A DNA stretch of 64,000 nt from CAIQPV01 sp964480365 (GTDB lineage Bacteria > Pseudomonadota > Gammaproteobacteria > Burkholderiales > Gallionellaceae), in assembly GCA_964480365.1 (NCBI GenBank), contig CAYZPM010000016.1, positions 13,823-77,822 on the forward strand, written 5' to 3'. A model generated the notes under the pieces. The model was given only the letters and a program-made list of their open reading frames with translations, was not told where the DNA came from and did not search any database. Shown piece after piece: positions 43,166 to 51,790 of the stretch. The number at the start of each line of letters is the position of its first letter. Positions within the stretch are counted from its first letter, which is position 1. The translations under genes and the position numbers were made by a program.

Positions 43166-44212
43166 GTGCGCTTGGTCATGTTGAGTGCAGCCCTTCTCCT
43201 GACCGCCTGCGGCAACAAGGAATTGCCGACCTACGAAGAGCAAGGCTATGTGTTCGGCACGCTGGTGGAAGTCAGCGTGTATGGCGAGGAGGATGCCAAG
43301 GCACGGAAAGCTGTGACCTCGGTGATGCAGGAATTCCAGCGTCTGCACAATCTGCTGCATGCCTGGAAGCCTTCCGCGTTAAGCGATTTGAACGCCGCCA
43401 TAGCCCGTGGCGAGAGCCGCGAGGTGACGCCTGAAATAGCCGCGATGTTGAAGGATGCGGCGCAACTCTCCGCGCAATCCGATGGGCTGTTCAATCCCGC
43501 CATCGGTGGGCTGGTTAGGCTGTGGGGATTTCACGCCGACGAATTCAAGGCAGCGTTGCCGGACGAGAAGCAGCTTGCTGCGCTGGTCGCGGCGCATCCA
43601 CAAATGAGTGATCTGGTTTTTTCCCCTGCCCCCGATGGAAAAGGGGAACTGGTGCACAGCCGCAACAAGTCCGTGTTGCTCGATCTCGGCGGCTACGCCA
43701 AGGGCTATGCGCTGGATCGTGCGGCGGAATTATTGAAACAGCAGGGCGTCCACAATGCGCTGATCAACATCGGCGGCAATGTGCTGGCGTTGGGACAGCA
43801 CGGTGATCGCGCGTGGCGCATCGCTATCCAGCATCCGCGCAAGCCGGGGCCGATTGCCACGCTGGAATTACATGACGGCGAAGCCATCGGTACCTCGGGC
43901 GATTACCAGCGGTTTTTTGAATTCGGCGGCAAGCGCTATTGCCACCTGATTGATCCGCGAAACGGACAACCGATGCAGGGCGTACAGGCAGTCACCATTC
44001 TTACGCACGGCCCACGCGCCGGAACATTGTCTGACGGCCCTTCCAAGCCCTTGTTCATCGCCGGAAGCGCGGGCTGGCGCGCTGCCGCCAAGAAAATGAA
44101 TCTCCCCGAGGCGCTGCTAATTGACGGCGACGGAGTGGTACACCTTACCGCTGCCATGCAGAAACGGCTAGAATTCGCAGATCAGGCCACGGTCTTGAAG
44201 ATTGAGCCATGA
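43166..44212 (+). CDS. apbE: FAD:protein FMN transferase
   Basis: 348 residues from GTG 43166; ATG 43178 is the alternative. The longer open frame from 43031 reads through the palindromic repeat and is rejected. A lipobox LLLTAC follows the start. The ApbE body is clear: LLHAWKPSALSDLNA, LLDLGGYAKGYALDRAAEL, INIGGNVLALG and the metal-binding C-terminal YCHLIDPRNGQP and HGPRAGTLSD. It attaches FMN to flavoproteins such as the NQR or RNF subunits. Confidence 0.93.
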   Translation: MRLVMLSAALLLTACGNKELPTYEEQGYVFGTLVEVSVYGEEDAKARKAVTSVMQEFQRLHNLLHAWKPSALSDLNAAIARGESREVTPEIAAMLKDAAQLSAQSDGLFNPAIGGLVRLWGFHADEFKAALPDEKQLAALVAAHPQMSDLVFSPAPDGKGELVHSRNKSVLLDLGGYAKGYALDRAAELLKQQGVHNALINIGGNVLALGQHGDRAWRIAIQHPRKPGPIATLELHDGEAIGTSGDYQRFFEFGGKRYCHLIDPRNGQPMQGVQAVTILTHGPRAGTLSDGPSKPLFIAGSAGWRAAAKKMNLPEALLIDGDGVVHLTAAMQKRLEFADQATVLKIEP

Positions 44213-44430
44213 ATACCCCGGAACAAGAACACCCTGATCAGGAGCGCATTGAAAGGAGCGTGCGGCACGCCGCAGGCATACATGCGCTCAAGGAAATTCG
44301 TGGCATCGTGGATGAAGACTTGCGCGAGGAGGCGGCACGCACAAAATTACTGCGCGCTTTCTTGCGTTATGGCTGGATCGTTTTGCTGCTGGCGGCCTGG
44401 CTACTCGCGCGTCATTTTGGAGTCATTTGA
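44209..44430 (+). CDS. Small C-tail membrane protein
   Basis: 73 residues starting within the apbE stop (4-base overlap). A charged helical N-terminal part is followed by one membrane helix (YGWIVLLLAAWLLARHFGV). No family is recognised. The coupling to apbE suggests a partner of the flavin transferase or its target. Confidence 0.7.
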   Translation: MNTPEQEHPDQERIERSVRHAAGIHALKEIRGIVDEDLREEAARTKLLRAFLRYGWIVLLLAAWLLARHFGVI

Positions 44431-44432
44431 AC

Positions 44433-44861
44433 GTGATTGGAATTTTATTGATAACGCACAATGGCCTCGGCAATAGCCTGGTGGACTGTGTGCGGCATGT
44501 AATGGGCAGTGTGCCGCCCAATATAAGGGTGTTATCGGTGCTGGCGAACGACGACCCACAGCGCAAGGAGGACGAAGGGCGTGCACTGATCGCGCAACTG
44601 GACACGGGCAAGGGTGTCTTACTGCTGTCTGACCTGTTTGGCGCAACCCCGAGCAACATTGCGCGACGGCTGTATCAACCGGGACGCGTGGAGGGAGTTG
44701 CCGGAGTAAACTTGCCAATGCTGCTGCGCGCGGTGTGTTACAGCGGCAAACCGCTGACAGAAGTTGTTAAGAAGGCGCTGGATAGTGGGCGTAATTGTGT
44801 TCTACCTATAAATTCGGATTCGGGAAGCTGCGATGTTGCAACAGGATGCACTGATAATTAA
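44433..44861 (+). CDS. PTS IIA component, mannose (ManX) type
   Basis: 142 residues from GTG 44433; a TTG at 44427 is possible. The active histidine is in GILLITHNGLG and the domain shows VLLLSDLFGATPSNIARRL. Together with HPr and enzyme I it forms a phosphorelay with no IIB, IIC or IID nearby, as in Neisseria and Ralstonia, where it is regulatory and not sugar-transporting. The 3' end overlaps ptsH by 29 bases. Confidence 0.9.
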   Translation: MIGILLITHNGLGNSLVDCVRHVMGSVPPNIRVLSVLANDDPQRKEDEGRALIAQLDTGKGVLLLSDLFGATPSNIARRLYQPGRVEGVAGVNLPMLLRAVCYSGKPLTEVVKKALDSGRNCVLPINSDSGSCDVATGCTDN

Positions 44862-45102
44862 CCAACTAGGGCTGCATGCGCGCGCCTCGGCCAAACTGAC
44901 CCAGACGGCCTCGAAGTTTCCCTGCGAGGTGTGGATGACGCGCGCGGGTCGGCGCGTGAATGCGAAAAGCATTATGGGCGTGATGATGCTGGCCGCCGCC
45001 AAGGGCAGCACCATCAACATTGAAACCGACGGTGAGCAGGAACAGGAAGCGATGGACGCGCTGCTGGCGTTAATCAACAATTATTTTGGAGAAGGGGAAT
45101 GA
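44833..45102 (+). CDS. ptsH: Phosphocarrier protein HPr
   Basis: 89 residues. The phosphorylation site is His15 (QLGLHARASA), and Ser46 is preserved in NAKSIMGVMMLAA, the site used by HPr kinase. Overlaps ptsI by 4 bases. Confidence 0.96.
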   Translation: MLQQDALIINQLGLHARASAKLTQTASKFPCEVWMTRAGRRVNAKSIMGVMMLAAAKGSTINIETDGEQEQEAMDALLALINNYFGEGE

Positions 45103-46826
45103 ACTTTACCCTTCACGGCATCGCCGTCTCCAGCGGCATCGCCATCGGACACGCCCACCTCATTTCGCACACTGCGCTGGAAGTGGTGCACTACAAACTG
45201 CCCAAGGATATGCTGGCTGAAGAAGTGGCGCGCTTCGATGCCGCACTGTCTGCCACGCGCAAGGAACTGACTGCTTTGCGCGCCAGCCGCCCGCAACAGG
45301 CGGCAGCCGAGTTCGACGCCTTTCTCGACTTGCATTTGATGATCCTGGCTGATGAACACATCAGCCAGACTCCGCGCGAGATGATAGAGCGCGAGCATTG
45401 CAATGCGGAGTGGGCGCTCAAGGTGCAAATGGATGATCTGATCGCGCATTTCGAAGCGTTCGATGACGCCTATCTGCGCGAGCGCAAGACTGATGTGATG
45501 CAGGTGGTAGAGCGCGTGCTCAAGACCCTCACCGGCCAGCCCGGCCACCAGCCGCCTCCCGTCACTCACGACACGAAAATGATACTGGTAGCGCACGATG
45601 TCAGCCCCGCCGACCTGATTCAACTCAAGCCGCACCAATTCTCCGCCATCCTCACCGACCTCGGCGGTGCGACTTCGCACACCGCTATCATCGCGCGCGG
45701 TCTCAACACGCCGTGCGTGGTCGGCCTGCACCATGCGCGCGAACTGTTGCGCGAGAACGACTTGCTTGTCGTGGACGGCGAGCAGGGCGTGGTTATCGTC
45801 AACCCGGATAAGCAGATTCTTGCCGATTACCGCTTGCGTCAGGATCAGTTCGGACTGGAACGGAAAAAGCTCAAGCGTCTCAAGACCATGCTCGCCAGCA
45901 CGCTGGACGGCACGCCCATCGAGCTGCATGCCAACATCGAGCTGCCGCACGATCTGCTGGAGGTAAAGGAAAACGGTGCCACCGGGATAGGTTTGTTCCG
46001 CAGCGAGTTTTTATTTCTTAACCGCGATGTATTGCCGGACGAGGAAGAACAATTTGAAGCCTACCGCGCCGTTGCGGAAGGCATGGAAGGGTTGCCAGTC
46101 ACTATCCGCACTTTTGATCTGGGCGCAGACAAACAACTCAACAGCACTCAGCGTGTCGCCAGCAACCCCGCGCTCGGGTTGCGCGCCATCCGTCTGTGTC
46201 TGGCCGAACCCAAACTGTTCCGTACCCAGTTGCGCGCGTTGTTGCGTGCGTCGCACTACGGCAACGTAAAGATACTGGTGCCCATGTTGTCGGGTGCAGC
46301 GGAAATCAACCAGACTCTGCAATTCATCGCCAACGTCAAACAGGGACTTGACGCAGAAGGTGTTCCTTACAATCGTAACGTGCAAATTGGCGGCATGGTC
46401 GAAATTCCTGCCGCCGCGCTGGCGCTTAACGTGTTTATCAAGAAGCTGGCTTTCCTCTCCATCGGCACCAACGACTTGATCCAGTACACGTTGGCGATCG
46501 ACCGTACCGACGAGGAAGTGGCGCACTTGTATGACCCGCTGCATCCCGCCGTGCTGCACTTGCTGTCGCATGTCATCGGCAGCGCGAACAAGGCCGGCAT
46601 ACCTGTCGCGGTGTGCGGCGAAATGGCCGGTGACCTTGCCTACACCCGGCTGTTGCTCGGCCTCGGCCTGCGCCAGTTTTCCATGAACCCGGCACAACTG
46701 CTTGGTGCCAAACAGCGCGTGCTCACCACCAACCTGCCGGACATCGCCCAACTCACACAGAAGATTCTGCGCGCCGAAGACCCCCTGAAAACCCGTGAGC
46801 TGCTGGACAGACTGAATACGCTGTAG
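45099..46826 (+). CDS. ptsI: PTS enzyme I (phosphoenolpyruvate-protein phosphotransferase)
   Basis: 575 residues, full length. The phospho-histidine is H194 in GGATSHTAIIARG. The PEP-binding C-terminal half includes GIGLFRSEFLFLNRD, FDLGADKQL, LSIGTNDLIQYTLAIDR and the active cysteine in VAVCGEMAGD. It phosphorylates HPr from PEP. Confidence 0.97.
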   Translation: MNFTLHGIAVSSGIAIGHAHLISHTALEVVHYKLPKDMLAEEVARFDAALSATRKELTALRASRPQQAAAEFDAFLDLHLMILADEHISQTPREMIEREHCNAEWALKVQMDDLIAHFEAFDDAYLRERKTDVMQVVERVLKTLTGQPGHQPPPVTHDTKMILVAHDVSPADLIQLKPHQFSAILTDLGGATSHTAIIARGLNTPCVVGLHHARELLRENDLLVVDGEQGVVIVNPDKQILADYRLRQDQFGLERKKLKRLKTMLASTLDGTPIELHANIELPHDLLEVKENGATGIGLFRSEFLFLNRDVLPDEEEQFEAYRAVAEGMEGLPVTIRTFDLGADKQLNSTQRVASNPALGLRAIRLCLAEPKLFRTQLRALLRASHYGNVKILVPMLSGAAEINQTLQFIANVKQGLDAEGVPYNRNVQIGGMVEIPAAALALNVFIKKLAFLSIGTNDLIQYTLAIDRTDEEVAHLYDPLHPAVLHLLSHVIGSANKAGIPVAVCGEMAGDLAYTRLLLGLGLRQFSMNPAQLLGAKQRVLTTNLPDIAQLTQKILRAEDPLKTRELLDRLNTL

Positions 46827-46870
46827 CACCTGCAATTGACTTATTTCTGCAAATCCCGGAAACTTCGTTT

Positions 46871-46925
46871 AGTGCCGATTTGACATCAGCTTGCGGGGCA
46901 CTTAAAACATACCAGCTAAAGCGAG
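46871..46925 (+). promoter_or_regulatory. SAM-II-like riboswitch upstream of metX
   Basis: The region has the compact SAM-II pattern. Stem AGTGCC (46871-46876) pairs with GGCACT (46897-46902). Its loop begins GATTTGA and ends with GCTTGC. TAAAA follows, and then GCTAAAG (46915-46921), the element that closes the pseudoknot. It precedes metX, a typical SAM-II target, and is followed at once by a terminator. A covariance-model score is needed for certainty. Confidence 0.78.
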
Positions 46926-46927
46926 GC

Positions 46928-46960
46928 AACCCGTTTTGGCTCAAGCTGAACGGGTTTTGT
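46928..46960 (+). terminator. Terminator downstream of the SAM-II aptamer
   Basis: AACCCGTT (46928-46935) pairs exactly with AACGGGTT (46949-46956) and is followed by TTGTATTTT. It lies between the aptamer and the metX start, so SAM binding could favour termination. Confidence 0.8.
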
Positions 46961-46975
46961 ATTTTGGAAAGTAAA

Positions 46976-48109
46976 TTGAACACATCTGTCGGTATCGTCA
47001 GCGCTCAGCGCGCAACTTTTGACACCGCGCTTACCTTCAAGAGTGGCGCGGTATTGCCACGCTATGAGTTGATGTATGAAACTTATGGCGTTCTGAATGC
47101 CGACCAATCCAACGCCATTCTGGTATGCCATGCGCTATCCGGCCACCATCACGTCGCGGGTTATTACGCCGATGACCCGAATAACGTGGGCTGGTGGGAC
47201 ACCATGATCGGCCCCGGCAAGCCGGTTGATACCAATAAATTCTTCGTCATCGGCCTGAACAATCTCGGCGGTTGCCACGGCTCCACCGGCCCTTCCAGCA
47301 TCAACCCGGCAACCGGAAAACCTTACGGCGCGAGCTTCCCGGTGGTAACCGTGGAGGACTGGGTCGAATCGCAGGCGCGTCTGGCGGATTTGCTCGGCAT
47401 CAAACAATTCGCCGCCGTGATGGGCGGCAGCCTGGGTGGAATGCAGGCCATGCAGTGGTCGCTGTCCTATCCCGAGCGCGTGCGCCATGTGCTGGCCATT
47501 GCCACCGCGCCACACCTGACGGCGGAAAATATCGCCTTCAACGATGTGGCGCGCAATGCCATCCTGACCGATCCTGATTTTCATGGCGGCAATTTTTATG
47601 AACACGGCGTTGTTCCGACACGCGGTCTGCGTCTGGCACGCATGTTGGGACACATCACCTATCTGTCCGACGATGCGATGGCGGACAAGTTCGGGCGCAG
47701 CCTGCGCTCGGGCAAGCTTGGTTACAGCTACGACGTCGAATTTGAGATCGAGTCTTACCTGCGCTATCAGGGTGACAAGTTCGCCTCCTATTTCGACGCC
47801 AATACCTATCTGCTGATGACCAAGGCGCTGGATTATTTCGACCCGGCGCGTGACTTCGGCGACAATCTGGATAAGGCATTTGCCGCTGCGCGTGCAGATT
47901 TTTTGGTGTTGTCATTTACCACAGACTGGCGCTTTTCACCGGAGCGCTCGCGCGCCATTGTCAACGCACTTCTGCACAACCGCCGCAACGTCAGCTACGG
48001 GGAAATTTCCTCGGCGCACGGGCACGACTCATTCCTGATGCCGCACGAGCATTACCACGAGGTGATTCGCGCCTATCTTGACAGAATTGCCGGAGAATTT
48101 TTAGCATGA
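46976..48109 (+). CDS. metX: Homoserine O-acetyl/succinyltransferase
   Basis: 377 residues starting at TTG 46976 (LNTSVGIVSAQRATFDTALTF), preceded by GGAAAG. The open frame continues 32 codons upstream, but that part lies on the riboswitch and terminator. The alpha/beta hydrolase core is visible: ICHALSG-like CHALSGHHHVAGYY, the nucleophile in VMGGSLGGMQAMQW, and the C-terminal Asp and His in FTTDWRFSPE and SSAHGHDSFL. Usually acts with MetW. Confidence 0.95.
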   Translation: MNTSVGIVSAQRATFDTALTFKSGAVLPRYELMYETYGVLNADQSNAILVCHALSGHHHVAGYYADDPNNVGWWDTMIGPGKPVDTNKFFVIGLNNLGGCHGSTGPSSINPATGKPYGASFPVVTVEDWVESQARLADLLGIKQFAAVMGGSLGGMQAMQWSLSYPERVRHVLAIATAPHLTAENIAFNDVARNAILTDPDFHGGNFYEHGVVPTRGLRLARMLGHITYLSDDAMADKFGRSLRSGKLGYSYDVEFEIESYLRYQGDKFASYFDANTYLLMTKALDYFDPARDFGDNLDKAFAAARADFLVLSFTTDWRFSPERSRAIVNALLHNRRNVSYGEISSAHGHDSFLMPHEHYHEVIRAYLDRIAGEFLA

Positions 48110-48720
48110 GCGCGCACGATCCAGCCGAACTCGCCGCCGCCCGCCCGGATTTCGCCGCCATCGCGGCGTGGATACCGCAAGGCGCGTCTGTTCTCGACCT
48201 CGGCTGCGGCGACGGCAGTCTGCTGCGTTATCTGAAGAACACGCGCAAGGTGCGCGGCTACGGCGTTGAAATCAGCGATGCGAACATTGTGGCGTGTATC
48301 CGCAACGGCGTGAATGTAATCCAGAGCAATCTTGAATCCGGGCTGTCCGGCTTCGAGAGCAACGCCTTCGATTACGTCATCCTGTCGCAGACGCTTCAAG
48401 CCACACGCCACACCGAGCCGCTGGTGCAGGAAATGTTGCGCGTCGGAAGTGTAGGCATCGTCAGCTTTCCCAACTTCGGCCATTGGAAAGCGCGCCTGAA
48501 TGTGCTGCGCGGCAACATGCCGGTGTCTGAAGAATTGCCCTACCAGTGGTACGACACTCCCAACGTGCACCTGTGCACACTGCATGACTTCGAGGACTTC
48601 TGCAATGGTCACCATGTGCGTATCCTCGAACGCCGCGTGATGACCGGCGACAGCGAAGTTCGCCTGCTGCCTAATTTGCTCGGCAGTATGGCGGTATACC
48701 GGTTCAAGCGCGAAGATTAA
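48106..48720 (+). CDS. metW: Methionine biosynthesis protein MetW
   Basis: 204 residues; overlaps metX by 4 bases. A SAM-dependent methyltransferase-like fold with VLDLGCGDGSLLRYL, then DYVILSQTLQATRHTEPLVQEMLRVG and the characteristic FPNFGHWKARLNVLRGNMP and YQWYDTPNVHLCTLHDFE. MetW activates or supports MetX. Confidence 0.95.
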   Translation: MSAHDPAELAAARPDFAAIAAWIPQGASVLDLGCGDGSLLRYLKNTRKVRGYGVEISDANIVACIRNGVNVIQSNLESGLSGFESNAFDYVILSQTLQATRHTEPLVQEMLRVGSVGIVSFPNFGHWKARLNVLRGNMPVSEELPYQWYDTPNVHLCTLHDFEDFCNGHHVRILERRVMTGDSEVRLLPNLLGSMAVYRFKRED

Positions 48721-48739
48721 GCATGCTTCAAACCCAATT

Positions 48740-48821
48740 CACCACAGAGGCACAGAGACACAGAGGAAAAACCAGAGAAATACTTGATTGGTTGTCTCTG
48801 TGTCTCTGTGCCTCTGTGGTG
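48740..48821. repeat. CACAGAG palindromic repeat
   Basis: Two perfectly complementary 26-base arms (48740-48765 and 48796-48821), built of ACAGAG repeats (CACAGAGGCACAGAGACA), are separated by 30 bases and followed by a short T-run. This element type occurs in many genomes. It can fold into a long hairpin and may terminate metW transcription; the ampG start is only 12 bases beyond. Confidence 0.88.
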
Positions 48822-48833
48822 GGATTTTTTTAG

Positions 48834-50090
48834 ATGTCTGTCTGGCAACAACTTTTCACCCGACGCATGCTGATCTGCGTGTTCACCGGATTCACCTCCG
48901 GCTTGCCGCTGTATTTGCTGTTCAACCTGCTACCCGCATGGCTGCGCAGTGAACACGTTGACCTGAAGACTATCGGCCTGTTCGCGCTGATCCAGTTTCC
49001 CTACACCTGGAAGTTCCTGTGGTCGCCACTGCTCGACCGCTACGTGCTGCCCCTGCTCGGGCGGCGGCGCGGCTGGATGTTGCTGACCCAGATCGGGTTG
49101 TTGCTGGTGATCGCTTCGATGGGAGCGTTCTCACCGCAAAACGATCTACACACCATCGCTTGGATAGCCACGCTGCTCGCCTTCCTCAGCGCCACGCAGG
49201 ACATTGTGCTGGATGCCTACCGCCGCGAGTTGCTAGCAGATTATGAACTTGGGCTGGGCAATGCGGTGCATGTGAATGCCTACCGCATCGCCGGCCTGGT
49301 GCCGGGTTCGCTATCGCTGATCCTGGCCGATTTTCTGCCGTGGAACATGGTGTTCATCGTCACCGCTCTGTTCATGTTGCCCGGCATGGCGATGACTTTG
49401 CTGGTGCAGGAACCGCACCGCGCCACCCCACCCAAGACTTTGCGCGAAGCGGTAGTCGAACCGTTCCACGAATTCATCACGCGCCAGGGATGGAACAGCG
49501 CGTTGTTAATCCTCGCCTTCCTGTTCTTCTACAAACTTGGCGACAGCATGTGTACCGCGCTGGCAACGCCGTTTTACATGGACATGGGTTTTAGCAAGAC
49601 CCAGATCGGGCTGATCGCCAAAAATGCCGGGCTGTGGCCCGCTGTCATCGGCGGTTTACTCGGTGGCCTTTGGATGGTGAAAATAGGCATCAACCGCGCG
49701 CTGTGGCTGTTCGGCGTGGTGCAAGTGGTCGCTATCTTCGGCTTCGCCTGGCTGGCATCGGTGGGACATCACGCCGAAATCACCAGCGTAGAACTCGCCC
49801 AACTCGCCATCGTGATCGGCATCGAAGCGCTGGGCGTGGGGCTGGGAACCGCCGCCTTCGTCGCATTCATCGCCCGTACCACCCACCCCGCCTACACCGC
49901 CACCCAGTTCGCGCTGTTCACCAGCCTCGCCGCCATGCCGCGCACTTTCGCCAACGCCGCGACTGGCTGGCTGGTTGAGATGATGGGATGGATGGGATTT
50001 TTTCTGCTGTGCGCCGCGCTGGCGGTGCCGGGGATGTTACTGTTGCTCAAGGTTGCACCGTGGAATGGATCGGTCATTGAGAATCGGTGA
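48834..50090 (+). CDS. ampG: AmpG-like muropeptide MFS transporter
   Basis: 418 residues with about 12 hydrophobic segments. Family pattern: FTGFTSGLPLYLLFNLLPAWLR, FPYTWKFLWSPLLDRY, SATQDIVLDAYRRELL. AmpG imports anhydro-muropeptides for cell wall recycling. No good ribosome site is seen upstream because the palindromic repeat abuts the start. Confidence 0.9.
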   Translation: MSVWQQLFTRRMLICVFTGFTSGLPLYLLFNLLPAWLRSEHVDLKTIGLFALIQFPYTWKFLWSPLLDRYVLPLLGRRRGWMLLTQIGLLLVIASMGAFSPQNDLHTIAWIATLLAFLSATQDIVLDAYRRELLADYELGLGNAVHVNAYRIAGLVPGSLSLILADFLPWNMVFIVTALFMLPGMAMTLLVQEPHRATPPKTLREAVVEPFHEFITRQGWNSALLILAFLFFYKLGDSMCTALATPFYMDMGFSKTQIGLIAKNAGLWPAVIGGLLGGLWMVKIGINRALWLFGVVQVVAIFGFAWLASVGHHAEITSVELAQLAIVIGIEALGVGLGTAAFVAFIARTTHPAYTATQFALFTSLAAMPRTFANAATGWLVEMMGWMGFFLLCAALAVPGMLLLLKVAPWNGSVIENR

Positions 50091-50155
50091 GCAAGTGCGG
50101 GAGGGAGGGACATCCATTTTCAGGAGCGCGCCCACGCTGAGTACACATACAAAAC

Positions 50156-50173
50156 GGGCACCCGAAGGTGCCC
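50156..50173 (-). terminator. Terminator of the porin gene
   Basis: GGGCACC-TTCG-GGTGCCC on the minus strand, followed by GTTTTG, lies 33 bases beyond the porin stop. The strong stem with a UUCG loop fits rho-independent termination. Confidence 0.85.
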
Positions 50174-50205
50174 ACTTTCAATTTCAATAATACGGTTAGG
50201 TGATC

Positions 50206-51489
50206 TTAAAACTTGTAACGAATACCGGCTAACAAACTGTTGACCGATCCACCTGCATTAGCAGGGGTTTGAGTGGTGGGTATAACGGCACCATACACGC
50301 CAGCGTATTGAGCCCCACCCTTGTTATTAGCGGCGGTAAACTGCGCGTATACGTCTGCCTTCTTCGAGAGCGTGTAGTCAGCCAACGCGCTCCATTCGTT
50401 GACGCCGTTCGCCGTATTATCGGTATCCTTGATGGTTGTGTAGCTCAGACCCAATTTGAGAGCGGTGGTGATCTGTTGAGTTGCCCCAAAGGACACAATC
50501 CGTACGTCATCAGGGGCGGAACCTCCGGTCGCATTAATCGCTGCCTTGTAATCGCTATCGTAAGCTACTTTGCCATAATCAAGGGTGACTTTAGTATCGC
50601 CAAACTTGTAAGAGCCTCCAAGTTGTACATTATTGACTAAGCTGCCCGTGTATGTGCTACCAGCGATGCCGCCGTTACCCACTTTGACCTGTTGATCAGC
50701 AAAACGCACGACAAGGGGACCATTGTCGTCATAACTGATTGTCAGGTCGGTTATGCCGCTATCGGTAATGGACTGGCCAGCATTTCCGCTGACTGGGCTA
50801 TTGTTGCTGCCGAAGGTCTGCAAGAGCCTGACTTGTACGCCACTGAACACAGGGGAGATATAGCTCAAGCCTGATATAAAGAGGTTGGGAGCATCTGTGC
50901 CGCCATTGAAATTTAGATTGGTCGCCAAGCTGTTCCCTGCACCTATCGTGCCATGACCGGTAATTAGAACGCTATTAAGAAGTTGGGAGTAAATCCAGGC
51001 GTTAGCGAAGCCACCGCTTTGAGAACCCAATGCGTCCAATTGGTAAGCTGCCAAGAAGGATGGAGCTATCTGGCGTCCCAATTTGACCTCACCCCAACTG
51101 CTGCCACTCAACCCAACATTTGCTGCGCGGTTATACACTCCACCGCCGCCGGCAGATGCTGTGGGGGTCGCATTAGTTGAACCATCGCCTTGACCACCAG
51201 TAGAAAGGCTAATTTCTTCTTCCAGATTGGCATTTACTTTGAGTCCATTACCCAGATCGTCGCTTGCCTTAAAACCCAGCCTGGAGGTTTGCATGTTGTT
51301 GGATGCAATGCCATAGGAAGTAGAACTTGTACCACTGGGAGCATTCGGGGAGTGCATGGTATAGACCGATCCATCCAAGATCCCATAGAGCGATAGGTCG
51401 GCTCCATTGACATTAAAATCATAAGCTTGAGATGAGCCAGCAGTTGCGGCAAAGCCAGCGATAGCCAAAGCGATAATTTTCCTTTGCAT
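50206..51489 (-). CDS. General bacterial porin (Gram-negative trimeric type)
   Basis: 427 residues with AGGAGAG before the ATG. Signal peptide MQRKIIALAIAGFAATAGSSQA. The mature protein starts as the Neisseria/Burkholderia-type porins do (NVNGADLSLYGILDGSVY), has SRLGFKASDDLGNGLKVNANLEEEIS and EVKLGRQIAPSF, and ends with RYKF. It is distinct in sequence from the nitrogen-linked barrel protein at 32577. Confidence 0.92.
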   Translation of the reverse strand: MQRKIIALAIAGFAATAGSSQAYDFNVNGADLSLYGILDGSVYTMHSPNAPSGTSSTSYGIASNNMQTSRLGFKASDDLGNGLKVNANLEEEISLSTGGQGDGSTNATPTASAGGGGVYNRAANVGLSGSSWGEVKLGRQIAPSFLAAYQLDALGSQSGGFANAWIYSQLLNSVLITGHGTIGAGNSLATNLNFNGGTDAPNLFISGLSYISPVFSGVQVRLLQTFGSNNSPVSGNAGQSITDSGITDLTISYDDNGPLVVRFADQQVKVGNGGIAGSTYTGSLVNNVQLGGSYKFGDTKVTLDYGKVAYDSDYKAAINATGGSAPDDVRIVSFGATQQITTALKLGLSYTTIKDTDNTANGVNEWSALADYTLSKKADVYAQFTAANNKGGAQYAGVYGAVIPTTQTPANAGGSVNSLLAGIRYKF

Positions 51490-51790
51490 TTTTTCTCTCC
51501 TGAAGATTGATGTTAGAAATTTGTTACAAATTTATGACCTTTCTGCAACAATGGGAAAATTACATCAATAAACTTACAATCTGCTGACAATTCATATTGT
51601 TCTGTGTGTTTTTCAAACACTTCAATTTTTAGAGGTGTCTTTAATGTTCTAAATTTTCTTTAATTTATGTTCGGCGAGGGTTCTCATGCGATATTCACTG
51701 CACCACCCCGTAACGCTGGCTGTCGCATTCCACCTATGCTAAATTCACCCCTTGTTTCGCTGTCATAACAACATCACCGGGGAATAAGTC
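51490..51790. other. Divergent regulatory region of porin and trpB2
   Basis: About 300 AT-rich bases without a gene between the divergent porin and trpB2 starts. Two short near-palindromes are seen: AAATTTGTTACAAATTT near 51517 and GTGTTTTTCAAACAC near 51616. They may be regulator sites; neither matches a motif I can name with confidence. Confidence 0.45.

Noticed and set aside
46880..46975. Upstream ATG-side extension of metX
   Set aside because: It covers the SAM-II-like aptamer and terminator and does not match the known MetX N terminus.
51769..51787. Pho-box-like CTGTCATAA before trpB2
   Set aside because: Only one half-site is present, without the second 11-bp direct repeat, so it is not called.
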